Shown here one piece after another: positions 8,308-16,251 of a stretch of 57,754 nt of DNA. Below the pieces are notes generated by a model. That model saw only the letters and a program-made list of their open reading frames with translations. It was not told where the DNA came from and searched no databases. The stretch's first letter is position 1. The number at the start of each line of letters is the position of its first letter. Source of the stretch: Streptomyces acidicola (GTDB lineage: Bacteria > Actinomycetota > Actinomycetes > Streptomycetales > Streptomycetaceae); contig NZ_VMNX01000027.1 of assembly GCF_009377235.1 (NCBI RefSeq), forward strand, positions 1 to 57,754. The letters are read 5' to 3'. The position numbers and the translations under genes were made by a program.

Positions 8308-8468
8308 CAGGCCACTCGGCATGGCCGAGGACTGGCTGCCCAGGCCGCCGTGTCGGCTGCACAGTGCTTTCACTTGCCGCACTTCTGCTCGCGGCCTGCC
8401 CTGGTGAGACCCGTCTTGAGGTCGAGTGCGCCTTGCCTGACACCGTCTGCGGGGTGCACATAGGTTGA
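8304..8468 (+). CDS. Very short lipoprotein, probably truncated
   Basis: 54 residues. A basic amino-terminal part is followed by a hydrophobic stretch and a clear lipobox (LLLAAC, Cys at residue 32), then only 22 more residues with three cysteines. It starts inside the stop of the upstream membrane-protein gene (ATGA), the spacing of a co-translated pair. The related arrangement would have a longer lipoprotein here, so this is likely the 5' remnant of one, although a functional short lipopeptide cannot be excluded. Confidence 0.55.
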   Translation: MTGHSAWPRTGCPGRRVGCTVLSLAALLLAACPGETRLEVECALPDTVCGVHIG

Positions 8469-8472
8469 TGTC

Positions 8473-8985
8473 ATGGGACTCTTCGACAAGCTGACCGGAA
8501 CCAAGCGCCCCGCCGACGGCATCGCCCCGCGATCCGCCGACGAGGTCCACGCGGCCCTGTTCGGCCTCAACAGTCCTGATGTTCCGTACGTCATCCGAGG
8601 CGGCCACGCGGAAGACGCGGACGTGGACCTGGTGGCCGAGTGGCGTGTCCTGGAGCCGGCCTGGCGGACTTTCTTCCTCCGTACTCAGCTGAGCCGGACG
8701 TTCAAAGTTCAAATGCGTCTGGTTCCGGAGAAGCACGAGGTCCGTGCCCTCGATCAGCAATTCGAGGTCGACTGGGTTGGTGACACTCCCAGGCTCGCCC
8801 TGTCATCCGAGGCCCAGCGCGGTCAGGTGAAGACCGTCTCGAAGCGCTGGTCGCTCGGCAGGGGCGAGGACGGTAGCCGCGACGAGACGTTCAGTTTCGA
8901 CAGCGACGACCTGAAGACCCCCCTGCAGAGCGTCGTCCTGAAGTCGGGCTGGATCTGGCGCGGAGTCATCACCGGCAAGCTGTGA
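8473..8985 (+). CDS. Conserved hypothetical protein
   Basis: 170 residues opening MGLFDKLTGTKRPADG, with a conserved-looking cytosolic fold: DLVAEWRV near residue 53, a VRALDQQFEVDW segment near 92, and LKTPLQ...GWIWRGVITGKL at the end. There is no signal peptide or membrane helix. I recall this as a widespread Streptomyces hypothetical family, but no biochemical role is known to me. Five bases separate it from the truncated lipoprotein upstream. Confidence 0.75.
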   Translation: MGLFDKLTGTKRPADGIAPRSADEVHAALFGLNSPDVPYVIRGGHAEDADVDLVAEWRVLEPAWRTFFLRTQLSRTFKVQMRLVPEKHEVRALDQQFEVDWVGDTPRLALSSEAQRGQVKTVSKRWSLGRGEDGSRDETFSFDSDDLKTPLQSVVLKSGWIWRGVITGKL

Positions 8986-9019
8986 GAGTGGCGGGACTGC
9001 ACCCGCTTGCCTACATGAG

Positions 9020-9052
9020 GTGAACACGAGTCTGGTGGACGACTTCGGATGA
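9020..9052 (+). pseudogene. Orphan DFG tail fused to a new upstream sequence
   Basis: Eleven codons, GTG start through SLVDDFG-stop, with the stop overlapping the ATG of the DUF3592-like gene (ATGA at 9049). In the paralogous locus at 1741-1762 the same position is the end of a full WXG gene. So this is most simply the last few codons of a deleted DFG-tailed gene, still attached to its coupled downstream partner. Whether the GTG is used as a leader start is unknown. Confidence 0.5.
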
Positions 9053-10485
9053 ATGGTTCGGACGGAACGAGAATAGGTGCCATGAACGACGGTGGGCTTC
9101 GCATGCTCGGCCCGGCCATCCTCCTGGGCAAGGTGGTGGCCTGGGTGGCGTGCCTCCTGATGACGGTGCTCCTCGGGTGCTGGCTCTTCCTCGTGAAGTC
9201 CACCCTGCGGGACGCTCTAGTGCTGGGCTGCGCGGTCATGTTCGCTGTCCTTGCCCTCTCGGCATGGGCGTTGCGACGCGCGTCGGGCAACCCTGACTCC
9301 ACGTTGGTTTATCGCGCCCTGGCCGATCGGACATCGGATGCAAAAAAGAGCGGACCCGGGGCGCCCCCCGTGAGGTTGCGAGGCGCCTCTGCTCTGTTGA
9401 ACGGAGAGGCCCTAACGTTCTACGGCGGAGTTATGGCGCTGGTCCTCCCGCTCGCCCTTGGGGTGGGTGCGCCCACGCCCACGGGCAAGGCAGCGGAGAT
9501 CGCTTCTTCGGGCGCCGTCGTGCGGGCGTTGCCGGTCGAGTCGGTGCGGGATGTCGTCAGGGACCGGCACAGGAACGGCAGCACGTACCACTGCACAGTG
9601 ACGGTGCTGCTGCCTCCGGCCGACGGAGCCGGGAGCGGGAGGCGCGTCGCCTTCCGGTCGCAATGGCCAGATCCCGCGGTGGTCGGCGGCAAGGCCTACG
9701 TCGCCTACGCCCCCGACCGACCCGAACTGGGAGCCGTGGGCGACAACGACAGGGCCGATGTCGACCGTCAACTCTCCGGTCGTGCCATGAGCAACTGGTG
9801 GACCTGGATTCTGGGTTCGGGATGGCTGTTCCTCATCGGGGTACTCCTCTTCGTCCATCTCACGAGCCGTAGGGACCAGCAATTTCCTCGGCGGCTGCGC
9901 GGTAACGAACGCGTGCTGCGGGCGAGCATCTCCGGGTACGACGGTCATGGGGCGGGGAAGGCACACATCTGCCTGGATACGTCCAAGGGCCCCGTGAAGC
10001 TGCATGTCCATGGGGACAATGCCAGGTACGTGGACACAGTGGGGCGCGCGGAAGGCCATCTGGTCTGGGCGCCGGACCGCAACCGGCACGGAGGCCGGAA
10101 GGGGCCGCATCGTACGGGCGCGGTGTTCATCAGCGATGCCGGCTGGTTCATCCCGGGCGGGCTCGCCCCGGAGTATGAGGAGTCCGCGAGGGCGAAGGCT
10201 GGCCACCAGGCTTCTGTCGGCTCAACAGGCGAGAGGCGGCTGCTCGACCTCGGCGGCGGCTGGATCCTCAGCATCCCGAACCGACTGATGAACGTCCTCC
10301 TGCTCTGGACGCTCTGCGTCGTGGCGCTCGCGCTTCCCGTTCCCTCGGCGGCTTGGCGCCTGGTCGTCGCAATCGCCGGCACGGTCGGTCTTCTGGTGTA
10401 TGGCCTGTACGTAGTCGTGAGCCAGGACACGGCGGCGCGGAGGCAGTTGAGCACCGGGCAGGGTGCCACGGGGTCTGCTCCGTAA
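9049..10485 (+). CDS. DUF3592-like multi-pass membrane protein (paralog of 1759-3171)
   Basis: 478 residues with hydrophobic segments near 20-45, 60-75, 125-145, 250-270 and 410-465. The middle carries a DUF3592-like domain (YHCTVTVLLPPADG, then YAPDRPELGAVGD). It shares topology, the YAPxxPxLGAV motif and a FISDAGWF/VFDTGLVV region with the protein at 1759-3171, and both follow a reading frame ending in DFG with an overlapping stop/start. An internal ATG at 9082 is an alternative start. The partner gene upstream is lost here, so this copy may be an orphan. Function unknown. Confidence 0.75.
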   Translation: MNGSDGTRIGAMNDGGLRMLGPAILLGKVVAWVACLLMTVLLGCWLFLVKSTLRDALVLGCAVMFAVLALSAWALRRASGNPDSTLVYRALADRTSDAKKSGPGAPPVRLRGASALLNGEALTFYGGVMALVLPLALGVGAPTPTGKAAEIASSGAVVRALPVESVRDVVRDRHRNGSTYHCTVTVLLPPADGAGSGRRVAFRSQWPDPAVVGGKAYVAYAPDRPELGAVGDNDRADVDRQLSGRAMSNWWTWILGSGWLFLIGVLLFVHLTSRRDQQFPRRLRGNERVLRASISGYDGHGAGKAHICLDTSKGPVKLHVHGDNARYVDTVGRAEGHLVWAPDRNRHGGRKGPHRTGAVFISDAGWFIPGGLAPEYEESARAKAGHQASVGSTGERRLLDLGGGWILSIPNRLMNVLLLWTLCVVALALPVPSAAWRLVVAIAGTVGLLVYGLYVVVSQDTAARRQLSTGQGATGSAP

Positions 10486-10497
10486 CGTCGCCCATGA

Positions 10498-10532
10498 GCC
10501 CGGCTTGAGAGGTTGCTCCGCTCAAGCCGGGC
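10498..10532 (+). terminator. Hairpin terminator after the DUF3592-like gene
   Basis: A perfect 12-base stem (GCCCGGCTTGAG with CTCAAGCCGGGC) has an 11-base loop and lies 12 bases after the stop. Bases 10533-11141 carry no intact gene. Confidence 0.8.
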
Positions 10533-11141
10533 CGTGGGCCCGGCATGTGTCAGCACCGCCCAAACGTGTGTGGTGTCCGTGCAGCGGAACCGGCTCTCCT
10601 TCGGGTCCACGAGTACGCCTGCCCCCTTCACGGCGGCCCCTGGCCTGAGGGTGCGGGAGCGCCGCGCTCGTAGAACCGCACGGTGGCCTCCGACCAGGGC
10701 GCCGCCCGCAGCACCGTGAACAGCGCCGGCTGGCTGACCTTGGCCATCCAGTTCGAGATACCCGTGGGGAACCCGTGCCAGAAAACCGGCCTCGACTCGG
10801 AGCCTGCGACGCCGAGGCGGTTGTTCACAGCCGGACGTTCCTTGAGAGTTCAGCGATATCGGTGCCGAAGGTCCCGAGTGCGCCTGGCGCGCCGGACAGG
10901 GCCCCCCGCCTTGGTGCCCTCCGCGACGTCGTGACTGATGCCGTCATCCGGAAGCCACCTCTTCCGGCCCCACACCGGCATTGGCCGAGTCGACGAGCAT
11001 CCTGAACAGGCCGTCGCCGGGGCGAGAGTTGTCCGTCGCTGTTGTCGAGCCGTCGGTCTTGCCGTCACAGGGGACCGCGGTCGTGTTCGACGTGCGGGTG
11101 CCTCCCAGCTGCGAGATCATCCTGTGACGGGCAGGCAGCGA

Positions 11142-11505
11142 GTCGGCATCCACCAGGCACCGGTCGGCGGGGCGCTCAGGGGCTGGGCGGACCATCGCAG
11201 CGTCTCCGTCCTCCTCGACGGGCATCGGGTCACCACGGTCCACTCCCGGCTACGGCCGGTGGACATCGCCTGCCTGACTGTGCCCTCTGTTGCCCGTCCG
11301 GCCGGTCCCGAGCCCGCACCTGCCGCCCTGCCCCGATCCGGCAGCGGCACGGTCATCCTCGCCGCCGGCGAACCGGTTGAGGTCGACCGCAAGGTCCTTC
11401 GCGACGGCCTCGTTTGCCTGGCGGGGCCCGCTACCAGGTCGGGTTCGCCCTCTCCGGCCGCACGATCATCCTCCGACCGGACGGGCGCCTCATGCACGCC
11501 ACATC
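11142..11505 (+). mobile_element. Relic of a transposase carboxy-terminal domain (IS481/Mu-C type)
   Basis: In one frame from 11142: VHQAP-like start, then SVSVLLDGHRVTTVHSRL, then EVDRKVLRDGLVCLAG. The match continues in another frame from about 11414 with ARYQVGFALSGRTIILR and DGRLM. The order VDR-x-V-x-x-x-GL-x-x-LAG-x-x-x-x-VG-x-x-x-x-GR-x-x-x-x-R is that of the beta-barrel tail of IS481/Mu-type DDE transposases in actinomycetes. There is no catalytic domain, no terminal repeat and at least one frameshift. Bases 11506-11743 show nothing recognisable. Confidence 0.5.
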
Positions 11506-11743
11506 TTCACCGGCGCAGCGACGGTCGAGTTCGCGGTTACCGGGTTCGTCGGTCTCCAAGAGGTCGACACGACCGGACAGGGCGTTGGTCCTGCCGAGTT
11601 GTCTGTCGCCTGCCGCTTCGACCAGCTCCTTCACCCGGGCTGCCGCGGTGGTGTAGCGGAGGCGGAAGCGGTAGCCGGCCAGCTCGTGATCTCGGTGTAC
11701 GCGATCCTCGCTCGCGCGGGAGCAGGTCGGCAAGGTCCGCTTG

Positions 11744-12109
11744 TCAGTTCGCAGCCGGGGAAGCCGCGTCGTCGGCCTTGATGTCGAAGTTGATCGTGTC
11801 TCCGTCGACGGAGGAAACAGTGACCGTCACGCCCAGGGTGCTGCCGTCGGCTGCTGTGAGTGTGCAGCGGGTGGTGGTGCCAACCTTCCCGGTGAGATCG
11901 TCGGGGCAGGTGACGTCCGGCTTCGGCTGGCCCGTCGTGGCGGCAAGCTTTTCGGCGACAGTGGTGGACAGCTTGTCCGCAGACAGTTTCGGCTCGGCCT
12001 TTTCAACGTTGACCGAGGCCGAGCAGCCGACGAGCAACGCACCGACGGCTACGGCCGAGAGGCTGCAAGTTGCTGCGGACAAGCGGGCTGTGGTCATGAT
12101 GGGTTCCAT
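11744..12109 (-). CDS. DUF4333 domain lipoprotein
   Basis: 121 residues. The signal peptide ends in a lipobox (ALLVGC), so it is an exported, lipid-anchored protein. The rest is a DUF4333 domain: a KLSTTVAEKLAATTG helix, then VTCPDDLTGKVGTTTRCT with two cysteines that in this family form a disulfide, and TVTVSSVDGDTINFDI. An ATG at 12097 is an alternative start. DUF4333 proteins are common in actinomycetes, with unknown function. The gene stands alone between the transposase relic and a non-coding stretch. Confidence 0.88.
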   Translation of the reverse strand: MEPIMTTARLSAATCSLSAVAVGALLVGCSASVNVEKAEPKLSADKLSTTVAEKLAATTGQPKPDVTCPDDLTGKVGTTTRCTLTAADGSTLGVTVTVSSVDGDTINFDIKADDAASPAAN

Positions 12110-12479
12110 TTCGTGTGATCAAGATAATCAAGGTGCTGGAAGCACGCTTGGCAGGATGCTCCAGACTTGAGTCGGATCAGTAAACGCTGCCGTCAGGGCA
12201 AGCCCCGGGAGCATCCCACGCTGTACTAAGGAGACAGCACGTGTCAGAACAATTAAATATCAGGCCGCCCTGGGTATCCGGCGGTGCATCATGATCCCTT
12301 CACTTTGCCTGCGGCCGGTCTTCACCCATGAAGGGCAGACGTCTGTGCCAGGGTGCCTCGCCGCTGTTGCGCTCCGCCCGCAGGATGCTGCTGAGGGGCC
12401 CTCAGGTATACACGCGTCTTCCGCGATCGGGATTCCCCCTGTTCTATTTGCCGTCGCACGTCCGCGATAATCTTGGTTC
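12110..12479. other. Intergenic stretch, nothing recognised
   Basis: 370 bases between the divergent DUF4333 and 12480 genes. It includes an AT-rich patch (AATTAAATATC near 12250), unusual for this GC-rich window and a plausible promoter or border zone, but I see no clear hexamers, hairpins or coding sequence. Confidence 0.4.
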
Positions 12480-13205
12480 ATGGAGCTGCTGGTAGGGATT
12501 CTCGTCAAGGTGTTGCTCTTCGCTGTCATCGCGGGCTTGTTCACCTTGGTGATCACCATGTCCGTTCGCGGACGCAGGCAGGAGGCGCGGATCAGGAACG
12601 AATGGGAGCAGATTGCCCAGATCGCTCCGGAACGTGGCTGGACTTACCATCCCTGTACGCGAGGGCAGATCGATCAGTATGGCGGTATGGGCCCCATCCT
12701 CTATAAGGGCGAGAATCAGGCCGCCTGGCACTACACCACGGGAGAGTTCCGCGGCCGCCCCTTCACGTACTTCGAGTACCGCTACAAACGATCCACGGTG
12801 GACGGTGACGTCAACGACTTTGGGGAGCACAGGCGTCTCGTCATCAAGGCAGTCTTCATCATCACCGCGCCTGGCTCGGGGTCGTATATGGAGATCCTTC
12901 GCAGGAGCAAGCTGGGGGCGGTGCTGGACGGGCGGCCCGGGAAGCGGGTAGGGGTACCGGAGTTCGACAAGGAATTCAAGGTCCTTGTGAAAGACGAGGA
13001 CTTTTTCCAGAACGCCCTGAGTGGTGGCGTAGTGCCCTTCATGCTCGCAGACCACCGGGCCAAGAAGTCCCCACTTCGCTTCCGCGACAACGAACTCATC
13101 ACGTGGTACACGGGCGCCCTGTCACCGCAGACCGTCGACGAGAAGTTGAACTACTTGTGCGATGTGCTCGACCGGATTCCGGCCCAGGCCTGGACCGCTG
13201 CCTGA
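12480..13205 (+). CDS. Conserved membrane-anchored hypothetical protein
   Basis: 241 residues. An amino-terminal membrane helix (residues 4-27) precedes a cytosolic domain: RGWTYHPCTRGQIDQY, GEFRGRPFTYFEYRY, VGVPEFDKEFKVLVKDEDFF, and ELITWYTGALSP...LDRIPAQAW. This is a frequent Streptomyces architecture of unknown function (single helix followed by a strand-rich domain). The gene converges on 13259-13780, with a hairpin between them. Confidence 0.8.
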   Translation: MELLVGILVKVLLFAVIAGLFTLVITMSVRGRRQEARIRNEWEQIAQIAPERGWTYHPCTRGQIDQYGGMGPILYKGENQAAWHYTTGEFRGRPFTYFEYRYKRSTVDGDVNDFGEHRRLVIKAVFIITAPGSGSYMEILRRSKLGAVLDGRPGKRVGVPEFDKEFKVLVKDEDFFQNALSGGVVPFMLADHRAKKSPLRFRDNELITWYTGALSPQTVDEKLNYLCDVLDRIPAQAWTAA

Positions 13206-13212
13206 GCAACCA

Positions 13213-13260
13213 GAATGCCCCTTGCCCCGGAGTGAAAGGTCTGCGGGCCAGGGGGCATTC
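13213..13260. terminator. Bidirectional hairpin between convergent genes
   Basis: GAATGCCCC...TTGCC pairs with GGCCAGGGGGCATTC across a 17-base loop, with one or two mismatches. It sits between the stops of the convergent genes 12480-13205 and 13259-13780, touching the latter's stop. Confidence 0.7.
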
Positions 13261-13780
13261 AGTTTGGCTGCGCCGGAGCCTCCTCGGCCGGGCGCACTGT
13301 CCTGATGAACTCCTTGAAGTCCGCGATGACCTGGCCGAGTTGGCTCTGCTTCGCGGTGAGGACGAGTTCGAGGACGACGCGCTTCGACGGGTCCTTGACG
13401 TCCTCCATGCCGAGGTAGACCTGGCTCTGGAGCAGTTCCAGAGGTTCTCCCCTCAGGGTGGTGGAGAGTCGGAGGTTCTGCACGACGCCAGGGGCGTCCG
13501 TCAGACCCGGGGCGTCCGGCGTACCCACTTCGGTCTTCTTGATGACCTCTACGGGCCCTGCTTGCTGCAGTCGCCGTACCGACTCGTCGGCAATCTGCCA
13601 GATGCTGGCGCTGTCGTTGCGCATCTGCCCGGCGATGGTGATGTTCGCCGTGAACCCGTCCATGGAGGCGGGATGAAGCGCGACGAAGGCGACGCCAGGC
13701 GCCCCCACCTCGTCCGGCGGCGCCGCCTGCCAACCGTCCGGCAGTGAGAACGAGATCTTGATCGGCAACGTGGTGGTCAT
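13259..13780 (-). CDS. LpqN/PsbP-like accessory protein of a T7SS cassette
   Basis: 173 residues without a signal peptide. The pattern FSLPDGWQAAPP...GVAFVALHP...FTANITI, a central helical part, then LLQSQVYLG and a VLTAKQSQLGQVIADFKEFIRTV tail matches the LpqN/Mog1-PsbP-like fold, an alpha/beta sandwich that often occurs beside T7SS substrates in actinomycetes. It is the last gene of the leftward unit 15433-13259 (ESX-like protein, large effector-like protein, this protein). A chaperone or immunity role is inferred from context only. Confidence 0.7.
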   Translation of the reverse strand: MTTTLPIKISFSLPDGWQAAPPDEVGAPGVAFVALHPASMDGFTANITIAGQMRNDSASIWQIADESVRRLQQAGPVEVIKKTEVGTPDAPGLTDAPGVVQNLRLSTTLRGEPLELLQSQVYLGMEDVKDPSKRVVLELVLTAKQSQLGQVIADFKEFIRTVRPAEEAPAQPN

Positions 13781-13815
13781 CGTGAATCCACTTCCTTGAT
13801 GAGCGTCAGCTCAGG

Positions 13816-15111
13816 CTAGAACCAGCTGCCGACCGTGCTGTCCCAGGCATCTCCCACGGCGTCAGCCGCGTCACCCGCCGAGTCGATCATCTTGCCGGGA
13901 TCGATGGTGATATCAACGGAGACCTTGCCGCCGATACCCAGACCGACTCCGGCCTCTCCGCCGATGGTGAACTTGCCGTCTTTCATGCCCAGGTCGGCAC
14001 TGGCGGAAGCTCCCACCCCCGCCCAGGCCTCGCCCCCGACACCGACGCCGCCGACGTCGGCGGAGACCGACCCTGTGGCCTTGGCTCCGGCGAAGGCCTC
14101 CGCTCCGGCGTGCAGTCCGTCCTTGCCGGCGGACAGGTTCGCCGAGGCCTCGGCTCCCGCAAAGGCCTTTGCCTCCGCCTGGGCTCCGGCGATGCCGTAC
14201 TGAACGCTGCCGTTCGCGGACGCCTGCGCCAGGTAGGCACTGCCCGAAACGCCGGCCTGTACTCGCCCGTTGGTGACGCTGGCGGTGGCAGATCCGTCCA
14301 CCCCGAGCGCCGAAATCCCTGCTGCGCCCTTCAACGTGGCGCCACCCACCGTCGTCTCGCCGGGGGGAGTGCCTGCCGACCAGGCGCTGGCCTTGCCCGA
14401 CCACTCGGCGAGCTTGATGTTGACATCCGCCTTCTTGCCAGTGGCCGGGTCCGCCGGATTCCCGTCCTCGGGCCCTGGAGCCTTGTCCCGGATATACCAG
14501 TTACCGTTCTCGTCCCTGCCCCACTCCTTGTCCGTGCGCCACTGGCCGTCTTCGCCTCTGGGCCGCCACCTCTCGTTCTCCCACTTCCAGTGGGTCTGAG
14601 TGGTCTTGCCGAGCCCGTGCTCGTCGGTCCACTGCTTGGCGTCCACCCAGTCCCTGGCCTCCGCGAGCCAACTGGGGCTGTCGGAGGAACCCCCCGCAAG
14701 GTCGTCGAGCTTCTTGGCCAACGCCTCGGACTCGTGCTGAAGCTGTTGGCGCGCGGTCTTCAGTACCTCCTCCGCCGAATCGCGTTGCCCGCTCTCCCAT
14801 TGCGCAATCGCTGTAGCGGCCTGCTGCTGCGCCCAGCTCAGCATGGAGGAATACGAGGTGACTGCTTTGGCCGCCCCCGACATCGCGTCGGAAGCGAGGT
14901 ACCAGTTGGTCTTCTCCTTGGACAGGGTGGGCCAGAAGGCGTCACTTGCCTTACCGGTCCAGCCCGGGATGCGCAGGGCACGCAGGCCGTCGCCGATTCC
15001 GTCGAACTTGTCCGACCAGTTGGTAAGGGCGGTGGTGAGCTCGCCAAGCTTCTCGACGTCTCCCGGGACGAGTTCCTTCGGGTCAGTCGTCTCCCCGAGC
15101 GCGGCTGCCAT
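13816..15111 (-). CDS. Putative T7SS-secreted protein with alanine/glycine repeat domain
   Basis: 431 residues. Residues 10-130 form the T7SS-targeting domain: ELVPGDVEKLGELTTAL, then GWTGKASDAFW with a W-x-G turn near 52, and long helices to about 150. Residues 170-215 are rich in W, E and R. Residues about 235-400 are a long array of short alternating segments (AGVSGSAYLAQASANGSVQYG, AEAKAFAGAEASANL and similar) typical of a beta-solenoid, with alternating alanine and glycine. No catalytic domain is visible at the end (WDSTVGSWF). It follows a small ESX-like gene and precedes an LpqN-like gene. Confidence 0.78.
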   Translation of the reverse strand: MAAALGETTDPKELVPGDVEKLGELTTALTNWSDKFDGIGDGLRALRIPGWTGKASDAFWPTLSKEKTNWYLASDAMSGAAKAVTSYSSMLSWAQQQAATAIAQWESGQRDSAEEVLKTARQQLQHESEALAKKLDDLAGGSSDSPSWLAEARDWVDAKQWTDEHGLGKTTQTHWKWENERWRPRGEDGQWRTDKEWGRDENGNWYIRDKAPGPEDGNPADPATGKKADVNIKLAEWSGKASAWSAGTPPGETTVGGATLKGAAGISALGVDGSATASVTNGRVQAGVSGSAYLAQASANGSVQYGIAGAQAEAKAFAGAEASANLSAGKDGLHAGAEAFAGAKATGSVSADVGGVGVGGEAWAGVGASASADLGMKDGKFTIGGEAGVGLGIGGKVSVDITIDPGKMIDSAGDAADAVGDAWDSTVGSWF

Positions 15112-15130
15112 GAATGCGGATTCCCCGTTC

Positions 15131-15433
15131 TTAACTCAAGTCCGACTTGACTGAGTTCACTGCGTCGCGGATAGCCTCATCCGTCGCCGCGTAGTTGTTG
15201 CCGGCCGAGTTCAGCGCCTCTGCCAGGGTCACCGCGCAGTCGGCGAGGAACCCGGCGCCCGACTGCCACGTCGCGCAGAATGTCGCCAATGCCGCGGCGG
15301 CCGAATCGACCCCGAGCGAGGAACTCTGCTTGGCCAGCGGCTCCAGATCCACCTTTTCAACCGGCGTGAGACAGTCCAGAATGTCCGAAGCGCCCTTTTT
15401 GGGGATCTCGGGGCTCACTTCGAGATCGGTCAC
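15131..15433 (-). CDS. ESX-like small T7SS protein with YxxxD motif
   Basis: 100 residues, helical. It has a W in the centre (TWQSGAGF, near residue 56) and a YAATD motif near residue 81, followed by a short helix: the layout of a WXG100 protein with the YxxxD/E secretion motif. It is the first gene of the unit 15433-13259; only 19 bases separate it from the large effector-like gene. By analogy with ESX pairs and Lap partners of LXG proteins, it probably binds the neighbouring gene's amino-terminal domain. Confidence 0.8.
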   Translation of the reverse strand: MTDLEVSPEIPKKGASDILDCLTPVEKVDLEPLAKQSSSLGVDSAAAALATFCATWQSGAGFLADCAVTLAEALNSAGNNYAATDEAIRDAVNSVKSDLS

Positions 15434-15962
15434 AGCAAGATCCCCTTGTTAACTCCGCCTGTATGCAGGCGCATTGGCAACCAGACTGCGCAAATTATCA
15501 CCAGGATCGGTCCCGAAGATGCGCGCCCGCACTACCCCTTCACGACTCCTGCCGCGCAGCCGCGGAGCCCATCCAGCGCAGCCGCTGAGGTCTCCCCAAC
15601 GGTGTGTGTTGCCGGCCTGTTGTGAAGGAGTAGCGGAGGCGCCCTGCGGGGCGAGATCCGCACCGCTGTCAGGTCCTTTGAAGAGAGCCCAGGCCACCGG
15701 CGGACACTGTCACCGGAACATGAACGACGCAGCCGGCCGCTTCGTCGGCGACGCCATCCATAGAGTGTGATGCGACTGGCGTCCCCGGGGCTCCAACCTT
15801 GCCCACAGGACGGCCTGCGGCTTCGCCCATTCAGGCAAGAGCCAAGGCAACACGCTCGGTTGCCACGGCCTGCCGTATTCTGCGCCGAGCACGGCGCGAC
15901 CGAAGTGACAAGCTGGGTGTTGCCGCAGTCGAGAGGCGAAGAAGTGCGATGCCGGCGCAGCC

Positions 15963-16230
15963 GAGAAGAAGGCCACAGTCGACACGGCCAGGAACGCGTA
16001 CGACCAGGCCGCCCAGCACCTGGACCTGAAGCTCGCGGGTCAGGCCTTCCCCTCGCAGGAGGAGGCCGACGCCGCGACCGCGCGGCTGCGCTCCGCCGAG
16101 CGGGAGTTGAACGAGGCGAACTCCGGCCCTCGCCCAAGGCCAACATTGACTACGAGTCACTCAAGGAACTGGAGGCCGAGCACACCAGCGAGGCCGCACA
16201 GGTCAGCTTCGGTCTGGGCGCTCGAAGCCG
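15963..16230 (+). pseudogene. Fragment of a WXG effector gene (relative of 18008-19378)
   Basis: Bases 15963-16125 encode EKKATVDTARNAYDQAA, then DLKLAGQAFPSQEEAD and ATARLRSAERELNEAN. The protein at 18008-19378 has the corresponding AEKTKSTATDRYNQAA, FRLSGQYFTG, AQAKIDAASTRLQQAD at residues about 115-165. The match breaks and a different frame continues with KANIDYESLKELEAEH to about 16230. No start or stop belongs to it. It lies on the opposite strand from the intact relative. Bases 15434-15962 hold no recognisable gene. Confidence 0.55.
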
Positions 16231-16251
16231 GCATCCTTGGAAGGCGCCCTG

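Noticed and set aside
10628..11243. Minus-strand frames (66 and 99 codons) with some protein-like stretches
   Set aside because: No start, no family and stops between pieces. Possibly debris, but I cannot support a gene.
10938..12170. A 410-codon plus-strand frame
   Set aside because: Its middle is a transposase relic and its end is the antisense of the DUF4333 gene; not one protein.
15449..15960. Short frames on both strands between the T7SS units
   Set aside because: No ribosome site, domain or similarity; treated as non-coding.
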